NCBI RefSeq assembly: GCF_000720255.1
Contig: NZ_JOJE01000031.1
Location: forward strand, 62,001 to 126,000
DNA: 64,000 nt
Reading direction: 5' to 3'
Source: Streptomyces griseus subsp. griseus
GTDB taxonomy: Bacteria > Actinomycetota > Actinomycetes > Streptomycetales > Streptomycetaceae
Shown here: positions 53,901 through 63,340 of the stretch, one piece after another
How positions within the stretch are numbered: the first letter of the stretch is position 1
Layout of the letters: each line of letters starts with the position of its first letter
Notes under the pieces: model-generated
The model's database searches: none
What the model was told of the DNA's origin: nothing
The model's input: the letters and a program-made list of their open reading frames with translations, nothing else
Translations under genes and position numbers: made by a program

Positions 53901-55132
53901 CAGGTGGTCCTTTCGGAAGGCCTGTGCTCGCAGAGGGACTTGTCGACGAGGTCCAGGAAGTCGAGCTCGGCCTGGAGGGTGGCGGGCACCTCATTGAGGG
54001 CGACGGCGACGCTGCGGAGACGACCGCCGTTGGTGTCGTTGGTGCCTCCAGGGCCGATGGCGATCAGGGCCCGGTGGCCGCCCGGCACCGTCCCCGCATG
54101 CCCCCACCACGTCCCGCCGCAGGACAGGGGGGAGGAGATCAGGCCCAGCCCGTAGCGGGCGCCGGGCCAGAGGCGGTCGGGATCGGCGGCCACGGTTCGC
54201 CGCATCTGGGCCAGTTGGGCCGGGGGCAGCAGGCGGCCGCCGAGCAGGGCCCTGCCGAACCGCGTCAGGTCGGCCGGCGTGGAGACGAGGGCTCCGCCGA
54301 CCCCTCCGAAGGTCATGTTCCAGGAGGTGCCGTCGACGCGTCGGCCGTCCTCGCCGGTGAAGTAGCTGTGGGAGTACGGCCCTTGCACTCGGGTGCCGTC
54401 ACCGGGCCAGTAGGTGTCGCGCAGGCCCAGTGGGGTGATGATGCGGCGGGCGATCTCCGTCTCGGGGGCACGGCCGGTGACCTCGCGGACGATCATGCCG
54501 AGGACCAGGTAGTTGGTGGTGGCGTAGTGCCATTGCCCCTGGGGGCGCGGCAGTTCGAGAGCGCGGGTGACGAGGTCGCGCGGCTCGAAGTGGCGGTATC
54601 GCAGGCGCTCGGGGTGGGCCCATTCGGGAGCGTCGAGATAGTCGGGCAGTCCGCTGGTGTGCTGCAGGAGTTGACGTACGGTGATCCGGGCGCCGTGGTG
54701 GCCGTGCCCGTGTATCAGACCGGGCAGGTAGCGCTCGACGGGGTCCTCGAGCGAGAGGCGGCGCTCGGCTACGAGTTGCAGGACGACCGTCGCGGTGAAC
54801 GTCTTGGTCACGCTGCCCACGCGCAGCCGGTCGGCGGCGTTCATGGGGCGTCCGGTGCGGAGATCCGCCGTTCCGGCGGCCTCGGCCCAGCGCCCGCAGG
54901 GGCCGTCCGCGGTGGGGTCAGTGATCAGGACCGCGGCACCGGCGATCCCGTCGCGGTCGGTGAGGACGTTCAGCGCGCGGCGAGCCTGGTCGTGTGTACC
55001 GCAGTCGGCGGTAGAAGGTGGACCCGGCGCCTGTGCCGTCGCCACCGGGCCGGTGGCCAGGACCATGACAGCGGCCAGGACTGCGAGGGCGGTGCGCCTG
55101 CCGGGCGCGGGATTTCGTAAGAGGGTGGGCAT
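53900..55132 (-). CDS. secreted serine hydrolase (class C beta-lactamase/DD-carboxypeptidase family)
   Basis: A 410-residue exported protein of the S12 family. The signal peptide includes TALAVLAAVMVLATGPVATA. The active-site SxxK is in RVGSVTKTFTATVVLQ (about residue 107), the second motif YxN in HYATTNYLVLGMIV, and the third (HxG) in GHAGTVPGG near residue 350. Such enzymes hydrolyse D-peptides, beta-lactams or esters; substrate unknown. It is the first gene of a two-gene operon with a tripeptidyl-peptidase-like enzyme. Confidence 0.92.
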   Translation of the reverse strand: MPTLLRNPAPGRRTALAVLAAVMVLATGPVATAQAPGPPSTADCGTHDQARRALNVLTDRDGIAGAAVLITDPTADGPCGRWAEAAGTADLRTGRPMNAADRLRVGSVTKTFTATVVLQLVAERRLSLEDPVERYLPGLIHGHGHHGARITVRQLLQHTSGLPDYLDAPEWAHPERLRYRHFEPRDLVTRALELPRPQGQWHYATTNYLVLGMIVREVTGRAPETEIARRIITPLGLRDTYWPGDGTRVQGPYSHSYFTGEDGRRVDGTSWNMTFGGVGGALVSTPADLTRFGRALLGGRLLPPAQLAQMRRTVAADPDRLWPGARYGLGLISSPLSCGGTWWGHAGTVPGGHRALIAIGPGGTNDTNGGRLRSVAVALNEVPATLQAELDFLDLVDKSLCEHRPSERTT

Positions 55133-55929
55133 GTGACGTCACGTTAGGCTCGGGGCGCCGCGTGATCACTCCGGCAGGCATGTGCTTCACAGTTGCGGGC
55201 TGCCCCAGCGGGGAAGCGGGAGCAAACCCCCTCGACGGCTGACGCTGCCGCTGGTAGGAGCGGCGTCGCGCGATCTGTCATACGGAAAGCCGGCCGGCCC
55301 CGTACTTCGCTCGACAGCCAGGTCGAAAGGCCGAGACGTGGCAGGCATCGACCGCGGACGCGGAGCAGACGCTCCGGCGCCGAGGTGAGCCGCAGTGACT
55401 CGGGGTGCACCGCGTAGGCTGCGGACCGCTGCGGGCCGCTCCCGCCGAGGTACAGCGCTTCGGCGGTCGCCGCGGAGTGCGAGCGCTGAGCAGCGGCCCG
55501 TCGGGGCGCAGTGGTGGACTCTCAGGCGTCGGCAAGCTCGGCGTTCGCGCGTTCGCGCGCTGTGTGACCAGGCCCAGCACGCGGCCCGCGACGGCGAGGT
55601 CCTCGGCCGGAACACCGGCGTACAGCCGCGCTGCCCTGAATTACTTCGACAACGAGCGGGGCAACGTCCTCGCGGCCAACGTGGAGAACCAGTGGGCGGC
55701 CATCACGAGGTTCGTGCGTGACGCGTGAGCGAATCCGTCGGACCAAAGCACCACCATCATGGGCCACACCGTCCGCACCATCGCGGCACTGCTCTACTAC
55801 ATCGGCTTCGTCGAGGCGAAGGGGTCCATCACGCACGGGCAGGAATGACCCACAGGCGTGTGACGGCCCGGCGGATTCTTGCGTCGGGCCGTTTCTCACG
55901 CCGTGCGCAGCACGCAGTCGTTCGCGGCG
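55133..55929. other. 800-base region of gene remnants without an intact gene
   Basis: Reading rightward, the C-terminal fragment LNYFDNERGNVLAANVENQW ends at a stop at 55728 and has no start or N-terminus. It is followed by a 29-codon frame (55759-55848, MGHTVRTIAALLYYIGFVEA) without a ribosome site. Neither belongs to a family I recognise, but the codon use and sense are gene-like, so both are probably remains of deleted genes. The left part up to 55600 has only overlapping open frames with no motif. Confidence 0.4.
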
Positions 55930-57792
55930 TCAGCCGCCGCTGGAGACGCTCCAGGCCTGGTTCGTACCGCCGGTGCAGCTCCACAGTTGGGCCTTGGATC
56001 CGTTCGCCGTTCCCTGGGCCGTGATGTCGAGGCAGAGACCGGAGAGGTCGTTGGTGACACTGCCATCGGCGTGGAAGGTCCACTGTTGGCTGGTGGTGCC
56101 GTTGCAGCCCCAGGTGATGACCTTGGTGCCGTTGGCGGTGCCGTTGCCGTCCGCGCCGAGGCACTTGCCGGCGATCCGCAGTTCACGGCCGGCGGAGTAC
56201 GTGTACTTCTGGTTGGCGTTGGTCGCCCCGCAGTCCCAGATGATCTGCTGGACTCCGTCGGCCGGGTTGTTCGCGTCGTCCAGGCAGCGGTTCGATCCCT
56301 GCCCCACGATCTGCGCGGCGCCGTTCTGGGAGCTCTTGGTGAAGGTGACCGTGGCGTGCGAGGGGAGCCTGTAGGAGAAGGAACCGGCCCCGTTCCAGGT
56401 GGCGGTGAAGGTGGTGGCGGAGGAGTTGTTGTTGTACGCCACCAACACCTCACCGCCGTCCGGGTTCTTGTAGGCCTGCGCCCAGATGCCACCGCCGTCG
56501 GAGTAGCCGATGCGCGTCGCGCCGGGGACGACGAACTTCGAGAACTGGCCCAGCTGGTAGTAGTTGTCGGTGTAGGTGACGTTGCCCGTCGACTGGTCCA
56601 CGGTGACCAGGCCGGTGCAGTTGTCGCAGCCGACGCCCATCTTGGGGCCGCCGTTCGTGTCCAGCGCGAGGTTCCACAGCAGTGCGCCGTTGCCCCAGTT
56701 GAAGGTGGATTCCAGGGCGAGCTGGGCGGCGTTCATCGGCGCGATCCCCGGGCCGGTGGAGCACTCGCTCTCGTAAAGCCGCTTGTCGGGGTAGGAGTTG
56801 TGGATCGTGGTCATCTTGCCGAGGTCGTTCTGGTAGCAGTGCCACGCCGTGCCGTACATCGCGTCGCGCGCCGCCTGGTTGCCCATCAGCGTGTTGGCGT
56901 AATTGGTGTCCACGTGGTCGGCGTCCCCGCCGAGGATCTTCGTGTCGCTCAGCCCTGCCTGCTGCAGCGCCGGAGCCAGGTTGTCGGCGATGAAGGTCGC
57001 CTCGTTGCTCGCGGGCCACAGCATGGCCGAGTACGTGGACGGGGAGATGGTCGGCTCGTTCTGCGGGGTGACACCCCAGACGTTGACGCCCTTCGCCTTG
57101 TACTCCTGGAGGAACTTCACGTAGTACTGCGCCAGCGGCCCGTACATGTCGGAGCGCAGGGTGCCGTTGTTCGTGCCCAGCATGGTGTTGGTCGTCTTCA
57201 TCCACGCCGGCGGGCTCCAGTCGTTGGCGAAGAGCTTCATCGCCGGGTTGAGCGCCTGGGCCTGCTTGATGACCGGGATGACGTAGGCGTCGTCGTGCGC
57301 GGTGGAGAAGTTCGCCAGGGTGGGGTCGGCGACGCCGCCGTTGTCGTCGTAGGAATAGGTGCCGGGGCTGCCGGGCGGGGTCGCTGTGTAGTCGGACGAG
57401 CCCATCGGCACCCGCATCAGGGACAGGCCGATGCCGGATCCCCTGGTGAAGAGGGCGCGCATGACACGGTCGCGGGTGGCCGCGCTGAGCTTGTTCTGCA
57501 GCAGATAGGTGGAGGTGTCCGTGAAGGCGGCCCCGAACCCGTCGATGGTCTGGAGCGTCTTCGTGTCGTCCACCGACAGGTTCACGGTCCCCGAGGACAC
57601 CGGCCCGAGCGTGATGCCCGGCTGCGGTGTCAGCGCCTGGCTCAGGTCCGCGGTCGTCAGTGTCGCCCCGATCATCGTGTCCGCGGCGGCGTTGGCCTGG
57701 GTCGGCGCGAGCAGCGCCAGCCCGCCGAAGGCGGCCATGGTCAACGCGGTGAGCTGCGCACCGGCGCTGCGGAATCGACGTCTGAGAAGCAT
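55930..57792 (-). CDS. secreted GH30 glycoside hydrolase with C-terminal ricin-type lectin domain
   Basis: A 620-residue exported enzyme. The signal peptide ends near TQANA (about residue 36). The catalytic domain is GH30-type: QTIDGFGAAFTDTSTYLLQN at the start, FANDWSPPAWMKTT, the acid/base Glu in VTPQNEPTIS and the nucleophile in LYESECSTGPG. The side domain includes VLVAYNNNSSATTF. The last 130 residues are a beta-trefoil lectin (CBM13) with SNRCLDDANNPADGV, AGKCLGADGNGTANG and SGLCLDITAQGTANG repeats. GH30 enzymes include glucosylceramidases, beta-1,6-glucanases and xylanases. ATG 57792 has AGAGGGA upstream; the open frame runs on to 57936 with atypical sequence. Confidence 0.92.
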   Translation of the reverse strand: MLLRRRFRSAGAQLTALTMAAFGGLALLAPTQANAAADTMIGATLTTADLSQALTPQPGITLGPVSSGTVNLSVDDTKTLQTIDGFGAAFTDTSTYLLQNKLSAATRDRVMRALFTRGSGIGLSLMRVPMGSSDYTATPPGSPGTYSYDDNGGVADPTLANFSTAHDDAYVIPVIKQAQALNPAMKLFANDWSPPAWMKTTNTMLGTNNGTLRSDMYGPLAQYYVKFLQEYKAKGVNVWGVTPQNEPTISPSTYSAMLWPASNEATFIADNLAPALQQAGLSDTKILGGDADHVDTNYANTLMGNQAARDAMYGTAWHCYQNDLGKMTTIHNSYPDKRLYESECSTGPGIAPMNAAQLALESTFNWGNGALLWNLALDTNGGPKMGVGCDNCTGLVTVDQSTGNVTYTDNYYQLGQFSKFVVPGATRIGYSDGGGIWAQAYKNPDGGEVLVAYNNNSSATTFTATWNGAGSFSYRLPSHATVTFTKSSQNGAAQIVGQGSNRCLDDANNPADGVQQIIWDCGATNANQKYTYSAGRELRIAGKCLGADGNGTANGTKVITWGCNGTTSQQWTFHADGSVTNDLSGLCLDITAQGTANGSKAQLWSCTGGTNQAWSVSSGG

Positions 57793-58060
57793 GGAAGGGT
57801 CCCTCTTCCCGCCCTGGCCCCTCATCGTCCCGCGTCCCCGGACACGCCTTTGTAAGGGCCGTTGATTAAGTGGCCCAAACTGTCGGGGGTCAAGGGGACA
57901 CGCGTCAATCCCGGCGACACGAAAGGCTTTCGTCACATCTTCGGCGGCGGACTTGTCCAGCTGGACGGTGTCTTCCGAGCAACGGGACGACCGGCGAGGG
58001 CATCAGTGGCGTGGTCGCACGCTCGACGCCCTCCTGGCCGCGGAGCCGACCTGCGAGGGC

Positions 58061-59026
58061 TCAGCCGCCCGTCAACCGCCGGACCGGCGTACCGGCGAGG
58101 AACGCGGTGATGTCTTCCACCGCTTCCGTGTAGAAGGTGCGGTAGTTCCGCTCGGTGACGTAGCCGAGGTGCGGGGTGGCGAGCACGTTCGGTCGGGAGC
58201 GCAGGGGGTCGTCGGCGGGGAGCGGCTCAGTCTCGAAGACGTCGAGCCCGGCCCCGGCGATCCATCCCTCGCGCAGGGCGCGCAGGAGTGCCGTTCGGTC
58301 GACGATGGCGGCGCGGGACGTGTTGATCAGGTGGGCGTGCGGGCGCATGGCACGCAGCTCCGGCTCGCCGAGCAGGCCGCGCGTGCGGTCGGACAGGACG
58401 AGGTGGATCGACACGAAGTCGCTGCGACGCAGCAGGTCCTCCTTGCCGTGCGTCAGTTGGGCACCGGCTTCGGTCGCTCGCTCGGCGGTGAGGTTCTCGC
58501 TCCAGGCGAGGACCTCCATGCCGAACGCGGTGGCGACACGGGCGACCCGGGTACCGATCTTGCCGAGTCCGAGCAGGCCCAGGGTCCGGCCGTGCAGATC
58601 CTGGCCGACGGTGGACTGCCAGGGGCCGCCCTCGCGCAGGGCCCGGTTCTCGGCGGTGACGTGCCGGGCGAGGCCCAGGAGAAGTGCCCAGGTCAGTTCG
58701 ACGGGCGGGGTGGAGCTGCTTCCCGTGCCGCAGACGGTCACACCCTGGGCCGTGGCCGCGGCGAGGTCGATGGAGGCGTTGCGCATACCGGTGGTCACCA
58801 GCAGGCGCAGTCGGGGCAGGCGGCGCAGCAGGTCGGCGTCGAAGGGGGTACGCTCCCGCATGGCGACGACGATCTCGCAGTCGGCGAGCTCTTCCACGAG
58901 CTTGTCCCGGTCGGTGATGTTCTCGCGGAGCGTGCGGACGTCGACCCGGCCGGCGAGGGGGCTCCAGTCCGCAAGGGTCAGGGCGGCGCCCTGGTAGTCG
59001 TCCAGCACAGCGCAGTGGAGGGTCAT
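58061..59026 (-). CDS. D-2-hydroxyacid dehydrogenase family protein
   Basis: A 321-residue NAD-dependent enzyme. The nucleotide-binding site is LGLLGLGKIGTRVARVATAF (about residue 150), the catalytic Arg lies in LINTSRAAIVDRTALLRALR, Glu in GLDVFETEPLPADDPL and His in VLATPHLGYVTERNYRTFY. It reduces 2-keto acids to D-hydroxy acids or the reverse; the substrate is unknown. ATG 59026 is in the expected place but has only a weak ribosome site. A C-terminal fragment of a paralogue lies at 38.6 kb. Confidence 0.9.
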   Translation of the reverse strand: MTLHCAVLDDYQGAALTLADWSPLAGRVDVRTLRENITDRDKLVEELADCEIVVAMRERTPFDADLLRRLPRLRLLVTTGMRNASIDLAAATAQGVTVCGTGSSSTPPVELTWALLLGLARHVTAENRALREGGPWQSTVGQDLHGRTLGLLGLGKIGTRVARVATAFGMEVLAWSENLTAERATEAGAQLTHGKEDLLRRSDFVSIHLVLSDRTRGLLGEPELRAMRPHAHLINTSRAAIVDRTALLRALREGWIAGAGLDVFETEPLPADDPLRSRPNVLATPHLGYVTERNYRTFYTEAVEDITAFLAGTPVRRLTGG

Positions 59027-59217
59027 ACCGCCATTCTGCCTTTCGGGCATCTGTACGCCGGGTGCGGGACGGGCCGCTCCCCCGAGCAGAACGGCCTCTC
59101 CGCCACCCATGAGCGGAAAGCCGCGCGGGAGGCGGGAGCAGCCGGTGGCGGCGAGGGGCAACGGCTGGGTGGAGGCGCCCAGGTCGCCGGGGCCGAAGGC
59201 GGTCAGAACCCATTCGC

Positions 59218-59385
59218 CTACGTGCTGAGGTTGCGCTCGCAGCACGGCAGCGCGCGAACACCGTCCGCGTCCCCGAGGGACCGCGCGCCTTCCACCCGCG
59301 TCAGCGGAATTCTGCCCTCCCGGACGGCATCGGCGGCCACCGCCGGAAGACGCGGGGTCGCCTCGCTGTTGGCCGGCACGACAGC
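59218..59385 (-). pseudogene. possible C-terminal remnant of an unidentified gene
   Basis: Reading leftward, the frame VVPANSEATPRLPAVAADAV continues as REGRIPLTRVEGARSLGDAD and ends CCERNLST at TAG 59220-59218. The residue pattern and codon use are protein-like, but there is no start codon and I do not recognise the family. The rest of the gap from 59027 to 59582 shows nothing. Confidence 0.3.
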
Positions 59386-59582
59386 CTAGTCTGCGGCCGC
59401 AGGACGAAGTGCTTGAAGCCGGGCCCGGCGGGCGTCGTCGGTCCGGCCGTCCTAGATGTCGTCTGCGCGGTACGGGCCGGTACCCGTGGCCTTCCAGTCG
59501 CCGTCCGGGCGGGTGACCACGGACTGGGCGGTCTCGTCGGTGTACCAACGACATGGAGCCGTCGTCCGACACCTCTCCCCCA

Positions 59583-59730
59583 TCACTCGGCCAGCAGTCG
59601 GCGCAGCCAGCGGATCCGGGCCGCGCGGGCGTCCACGGAGAGGGCCGCCTCTGGGACGAAGCTGTCGAATCCATGGAAACCACCCGGCCATACATGCAGT
59701 TCCGCGACCCCGGCGCCGACCGTCTACGCC
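59583..59730 (-). pseudogene. alpha/beta hydrolase (HSL-type esterase) C-terminal remnant
   Basis: The frame AELHVWPGGFHGFDSFVPEA followed by SVDARAARIRWLRRLLAE ends at the stop at 59583. GGFHGF with the catalytic His is the typical end of hormone-sensitive-lipase-like esterases. Everything upstream of this point, including the nucleophile Ser, is missing. A second short frame on the same strand (ATG 59584-overlapping, ending ...GTGPYRADDI at 59452) follows and may be another remnant. Confidence 0.6.
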
Positions 59731-59796
59731 CTGCTCGCTACCGGTAGGCGTGTCAGGGAGTTCTCGTTGGCGGAGCCTCGGAAGGAAATGGGTCCC

Positions 59797-60801
59797 TCAC
59801 GTCATCCTGACGACGACCTTGCCGGCTTTCGCGCGCCCTGCCGCGAAGTACTCCAGCGCTTCCGGGATCGAGTTGAAAGGGAAGACGGTGTCGATGACGG
59901 GTCGGATCTTCCCGGTCTCGATGAGCGCGGTGAGCTCACGAAGTTGGTCTCCGCTGGCCTTCATGAACAGAAAGGAATACGTGACGCCGCGTCGCCGGGC
60001 GCGCCAGCGGGTCTGGAAGCTCAGTGCGGACATCGCCAGCCGGATAACCGGATTCGCGCCCAGCTCCCTGCCGAAGGCGGCGTCGGGAGGGCCCACGACA
60101 CTGATGATCTTTCCGCCCGGTTTCAGTACGTCCAGAGACTTCTTCAGGGTCTCGCCACCGAGCGGGTCCAGGACCACGTCGTAGTCGTGCAGGACCGTCT
60201 CGAATGCCTGCTTCTTGTAGTCGACGGCGACGTCTGCGCCCAGGCTCTTCACCACGTCGATGTTGGCCGTACTCGTGGTGGTGGCCACATGTGCGCCCAG
60301 CTGCTTCGCCAGCTGGATGGCGATCGTGCCCAGGCCGCCGGAGCCCGCATGGATGAGGACCTTCTGGCCCGGTTGGACGTGTGCCCGCTCGACCAGCACC
60401 TGCCACGAGGTCAGGGCGACCAGGGGAAGGGACGCGGCCTCCTCCATGCTCAGCGTGGCCGGCTTGATCGCCAAGTCGTCCTGGTGCACCGCGATGAGCT
60501 CGGCGAACGTGCCGATCCGGTCCTTGCGGGGCCGCGCGTAGACCTCGTCGCCCACCGTGAACCGCGTGACGGCCGCACCGATCCTGACCACGGTCCCAGC
60601 CAGGTCGTTGCCCAGGATGAACGGGACCCGGTACGGCAGGATCGTCTTCATCTCTCCGTCCCGGATCATGCGGTCGAGCGGGTTGATGCTCACGGCACGA
60701 ACCTGGACCAGTACGTCGTCCGCGCCCAGCTGCGGTTCCGGCGCCTCACCGGCACGCAGGCCGGCCCCGCTGCCGTATCGGTCGACCAGGAAGGCCCTCA
60801 T
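59797..60801 (-). CDS. NADP-dependent quinone-oxidoreductase-type dehydrogenase
   Basis: A 334-residue medium-chain dehydrogenase without catalytic zinc. The GroES-like part has SINPLDRMIRDGEMKTILPY and ILGNDLAGTVVRIG; the Rossmann site is VLIHAGSGGLGTIAIQLAKQ (about residue 147). The C-terminus ends in GRAKAGKVVVRMT. Relatives reduce quinones or enones with NADPH. The upstream region contains a perfect 14-bp palindrome of TetR type. The nearby intact TetR gene at 62.1-62.6 kb and the TetR fragment at 61.1 kb suggest this enzyme was part of a TetR-controlled pair. Confidence 0.9.
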   Translation of the reverse strand: MRAFLVDRYGSGAGLRAGEAPEPQLGADDVLVQVRAVSINPLDRMIRDGEMKTILPYRVPFILGNDLAGTVVRIGAAVTRFTVGDEVYARPRKDRIGTFAELIAVHQDDLAIKPATLSMEEAASLPLVALTSWQVLVERAHVQPGQKVLIHAGSGGLGTIAIQLAKQLGAHVATTTSTANIDVVKSLGADVAVDYKKQAFETVLHDYDVVLDPLGGETLKKSLDVLKPGGKIISVVGPPDAAFGRELGANPVIRLAMSALSFQTRWRARRRGVTYSFLFMKASGDQLRELTALIETGKIRPVIDTVFPFNSIPEALEYFAAGRAKAGKVVVRMT

Positions 60802-60857
60802 CGTTGTCTCCTTTTTGCCGCAGGCGGACCAGGGGCCGGTGCGCCGAGATCAAAGAA

Positions 60858-60871
60858 ATTACGATCGTAAT
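60858..60871. promoter_or_regulatory. perfect 14-bp palindrome, probable TetR operator
   Basis: ATTACGATCGTAAT lies 57 bases before the quinone-oxidoreductase-type gene in an AT-rich island that is rare in this sequence. The symmetry and length fit TetR-family operators. The former neighbouring TetR gene is truncated at 61.06-61.19 kb, so the binding protein may now be the paralogue at 62.1 kb or none. Confidence 0.6.
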
Positions 60872-61061
60872 ATTAAATTTACCGTCAGTAGACCGCAACT
60901 CGGTCCTCTCGTCGGGAAGTGACCACACCCACGACGGACACGAGAGGGAACCTCAAGGGTCGGCTGCCCGCGGGCGGTCGCCCATCGTGCCGCGCGGCTG
61001 CCGGCTTCGGCTGCGAGACGGGCGCGTACCCGCGAGCGACGTGGCCATACGGTTGCGTTCG

Positions 61062-61190
61062 TCAGTTCGCGCTCGCGGCGCACTCAGGCTCGACGACGCC
61101 CAGCAGTATGAGGGTGTTCCGGACGCCCTGATCGAGGACTTCGTCGGCGAGTTGCCGGTCGGTGAGGGCTCGGGAGTGTACGAGGCGACG
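61062..61190 (-). pseudogene. TetR-family regulator, C-terminal fragment
   Basis: The frame SRALTDRQLADEVLDQGVRN followed by TLILLGVV ends at the stop at 61062. It matches the C-terminal helices of the intact TetR at 62075 (SRALSDQRSADEVLEHGIEN), so it is the end of a paralogue. Similarity stops at about 61190, immediately before the start of the broken alpha/beta hydrolase gene. The DNA-binding domain is gone. Confidence 0.65.
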
Positions 61191-61192
61191 TG

Positions 61193-62027
61193 GTGACCTC
61201 ATACAAGAACGCAGCCACCCGCACCCTCACCGCCGGGGAGTGACCTTCGCCTACCGTGACCTAGGTCCCAGGGCCGGTGTCCCCGTCGTCTTCATCACCC
61301 ACCTCGCAGCGGTCCTGGACAACTGGGACCCACGCGTCGTGGACGGCATCGCCACCAAGCACCGGGTCATCACCTTCGACAACAGGGGGGTTGGCGCCAG
61401 TACCGGGTCGACGCCGAAGACCATTCAGGAGATGGCGAAGGACGCCGTCACCTTCATCCGGGCGCTTGGGCTCGAGCGAGTCGACATCCTCAGCTTCTCG
61501 ATGGGCGGCATGATCGCCCAGGTGATCGTGCAGAGCGATCCGCAGCTCGTCCGCAAGCTGATCCTCGCAGGCACCGGTCCGGCGGGCGGTGAGGGCATCA
61601 AGAACGTGACGCGGGTGTCGCACCTCGACACCGTCCGGGCCTTGTTCACCTTCAGGATCCGAAGCAGTTCCTGTTCTTCACGCGCACCGCCAACGGGCGT
61701 AGAGCCGGAAAAGAGTTCCTCGCCCGGCTGAAGGAGCGCACCAATGACCGGGACAAGGCGATCTCCCTCACCGCGTACGGCGCCCAGCACAAGGCCATCC
61801 ACCGCTGGGGCCTGGAGCGACCCCACGATCTGTCCGGCGTCCGCCAGCCCGTGCTCGTCGCCAACGGCGAGAGCGACAGGATGGTGCCGACATCGAACTC
61901 GGCCGGTCTGGCGCGGCGACTGCCGAACGCCGAGCTGGTGATCTACCCCGACGCCGGCCATGGCGGCATCTTCCAGTTCCACGAGCAGTTCGTGGCGAAA
62001 GCCCTCGAGTTCCTCGAGCGCTCGTAA
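61193..62027 (+). pseudogene. alpha/beta hydrolase, two single-base frameshifts
   Basis: The gene should start at GTG 61193 (MTSYKNAATRTLTAGG) and continue VTFAYRDLGPRAGVPVVFIT, but a G is missing near 61245. A second break near 61655 appears to lack one C (TFQDPKQFL expected). Otherwise the protein is complete: the nucleophile elbow ILSFSMGGMIAQVIVQS, the late ANGESDRMVPTSNSAG with Asp, and DAGHGGIFQFHEQF with the catalytic His; the stop is TAA 62025-62027. Two independent single-base losses in short G and C runs suggest decay, or sequencing error in GC-rich DNA. It is convergent with the intact TetR gene. Confidence 0.78.
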
Positions 62028-62074
62028 GGACTCAGTGCCGACGTGTGAGTGGACGTCGGCGACCGACCGTCGTC

Positions 62075-62647
62075 TCAGCGCATGAACGTGAGAGCGTTCT
62101 CGATTCCGTGTTCGAGGACCTCGTCGGCGGACCTCTGGTCGGAGAGGGCGCGGGACAGCTGCAACGTTCCCACCATCATGGCGAACAGCCCGATGGCCTT
62201 ACCGCGAGCGGATGTCGGATCGCCAGGTGCCAGCCGGGCAGCGATCTCGTCCAGGATGGCCCTCGCCCCCTCGGTGTAAGCCTGTTTGGCCGCGTCTTCG
62301 CAGCGGCCGATCTCGTCGAGCAAGGCGGCGGAGGGGCATCCGGTGCCTGGCTGGTCGCGGTGGCCGGGGGACAGATACTCGCGAATGAGGTCCTCGAGTC
62401 CGAGGCGGCCTGGCCGTAGCGTGTCGTACCTCGCCACCTGTGTGCGCAGTTGGTCGGCGACGACGTTGGCGACGAGATCGTTCTTGGAAGCGAAGTGGGC
62501 GTAGAAAGCTCCGTTGGTGAGCCCGGCGTCCGACATCAGTGTGGAGACGCCTGACCCGTCGATCCCGTCCTGCTTGAACCGGTGGCCGGCCTGCTCGATG
62601 ATCCGTTGCCGCGTGACCTGCTTGTGCTCCTTGGCATAGCGCGCCAC
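62075..62647 (-). CDS. TetR-family transcriptional regulator
   Basis: A 190-residue TetR repressor. The headpiece includes RIIEQAGHRFKQDGIDGSGV and the recognition segment LMSDAGLTNGAFYAHFASKN; the C-terminal domain contains the GCPSAALLDEIGR block of TetR_C-type ligand domains, with a Cys that may matter for sensing electrophiles. GTG 62647 has GGGAGGAAG upstream, which decides the start against the open frame to 62704. An AT-rich palindrome (CATAATCTTATG, 62706-62717) lies 60 bases upstream and may be its own operator. Targets probably include the adjacent hydrolase and the quinone-oxidoreductase-type gene. Confidence 0.9.
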   Translation of the reverse strand: MARYAKEHKQVTRQRIIEQAGHRFKQDGIDGSGVSTLMSDAGLTNGAFYAHFASKNDLVANVVADQLRTQVARYDTLRPGRLGLEDLIREYLSPGHRDQPGTGCPSAALLDEIGRCEDAAKQAYTEGARAILDEIAARLAPGDPTSARGKAIGLFAMMVGTLQLSRALSDQRSADEVLEHGIENALTFMR

Positions 62648-62974
62648 GAGCTTCCTCCCATCACTCCGTTGCCTCGCCTCCCAGCCTAGTCCGTGACCTG
62701 ACATCCATAATCTTATGACCGTCCGACGTGGTCGGCAGTCGACCTACGACCGCCAGAAGGGGAATGCTGCGCGGGTCGAGCCCACGACCACAAGGCTGAC
62801 GGCTCGCGAGCGGACGAACGGGGCCTCGACCGCGACTGCGGTGCCGGCGAATCGAGCTGCGAGACTGCTCGACCGAGAGGTGTCTGAACTTCCGGTACCG
62901 GCGCAGTGGCGTACGGCGCACCGGGTCAAGCCGACCCGATTTGCGCTACACCGGGAGGCCGAGAGGGTCGGCAG
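62648..62974. other. gap with a palindrome only
   Basis: Apart from the CATAATCTTATG palindrome at 62706-62717, no gene or repeat is recognised in this 327-base stretch. Short open frames exist but lack ribosome sites and known motifs. Confidence 0.4.
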
Positions 62975-63340
62975 GTAAGCGAGCCCGTTGCCCCCGGTCA
63001 GTACCTGGTGCAGCTGGCCGCCAACGCGCACGACGTCGTCGCGACCGCCGCCCTCGACCTGCCCGGGGACCAGCTCGCGCAGCCGCTCACCCTCGACTCC
63101 CCCATGGGTGACTGGTTCGGTCACCCCGTCGTGGGCCCGGCGCTGACCGCCGCGATGACGTCGACACTGACCGAGGAGGGGGCCACGGCGGCCAGGGAGG
63201 GCAACGCCGGCGCGCTGCGTCTGCGGTCCTCCATGGCGATGCGTCAGTTCCTCGGTTTCCTTCCCCGGCAGCATCCGCGGGAACTTTGGAAGAGCTGATC
63301 GAGATGAGCGCGGTGTCCCCCGACATGGTCGACGGCTGAG
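62975..63340 (+). pseudogene. GH3 beta-glucosidase C-terminal remnant
   Basis: From about 62990 the frame reads YLVQLAANAHDVVATAALDL, then GDWFGHPVVGPALTAAMTST and SSMAMRQFLGFLP. This is the fibronectin-like C-terminus of a GH3 beta-glucosidase (compare the typical WFGHPVVGP and MPMRxLLxF blocks). Near 63270 the frame shifts and the last helix (TLEELIEMSAVSPDMVDG) ends at TGA 63338-63340. The catalytic domains of about 600 residues are missing. Confidence 0.65.

Noticed and set aside
54000..55120. 398-codon plus-strand frame opposite the serine hydrolase
   Set aside because: Antisense shadow; the minus-strand protein has the full SxxK, YxN and HxG motifs.
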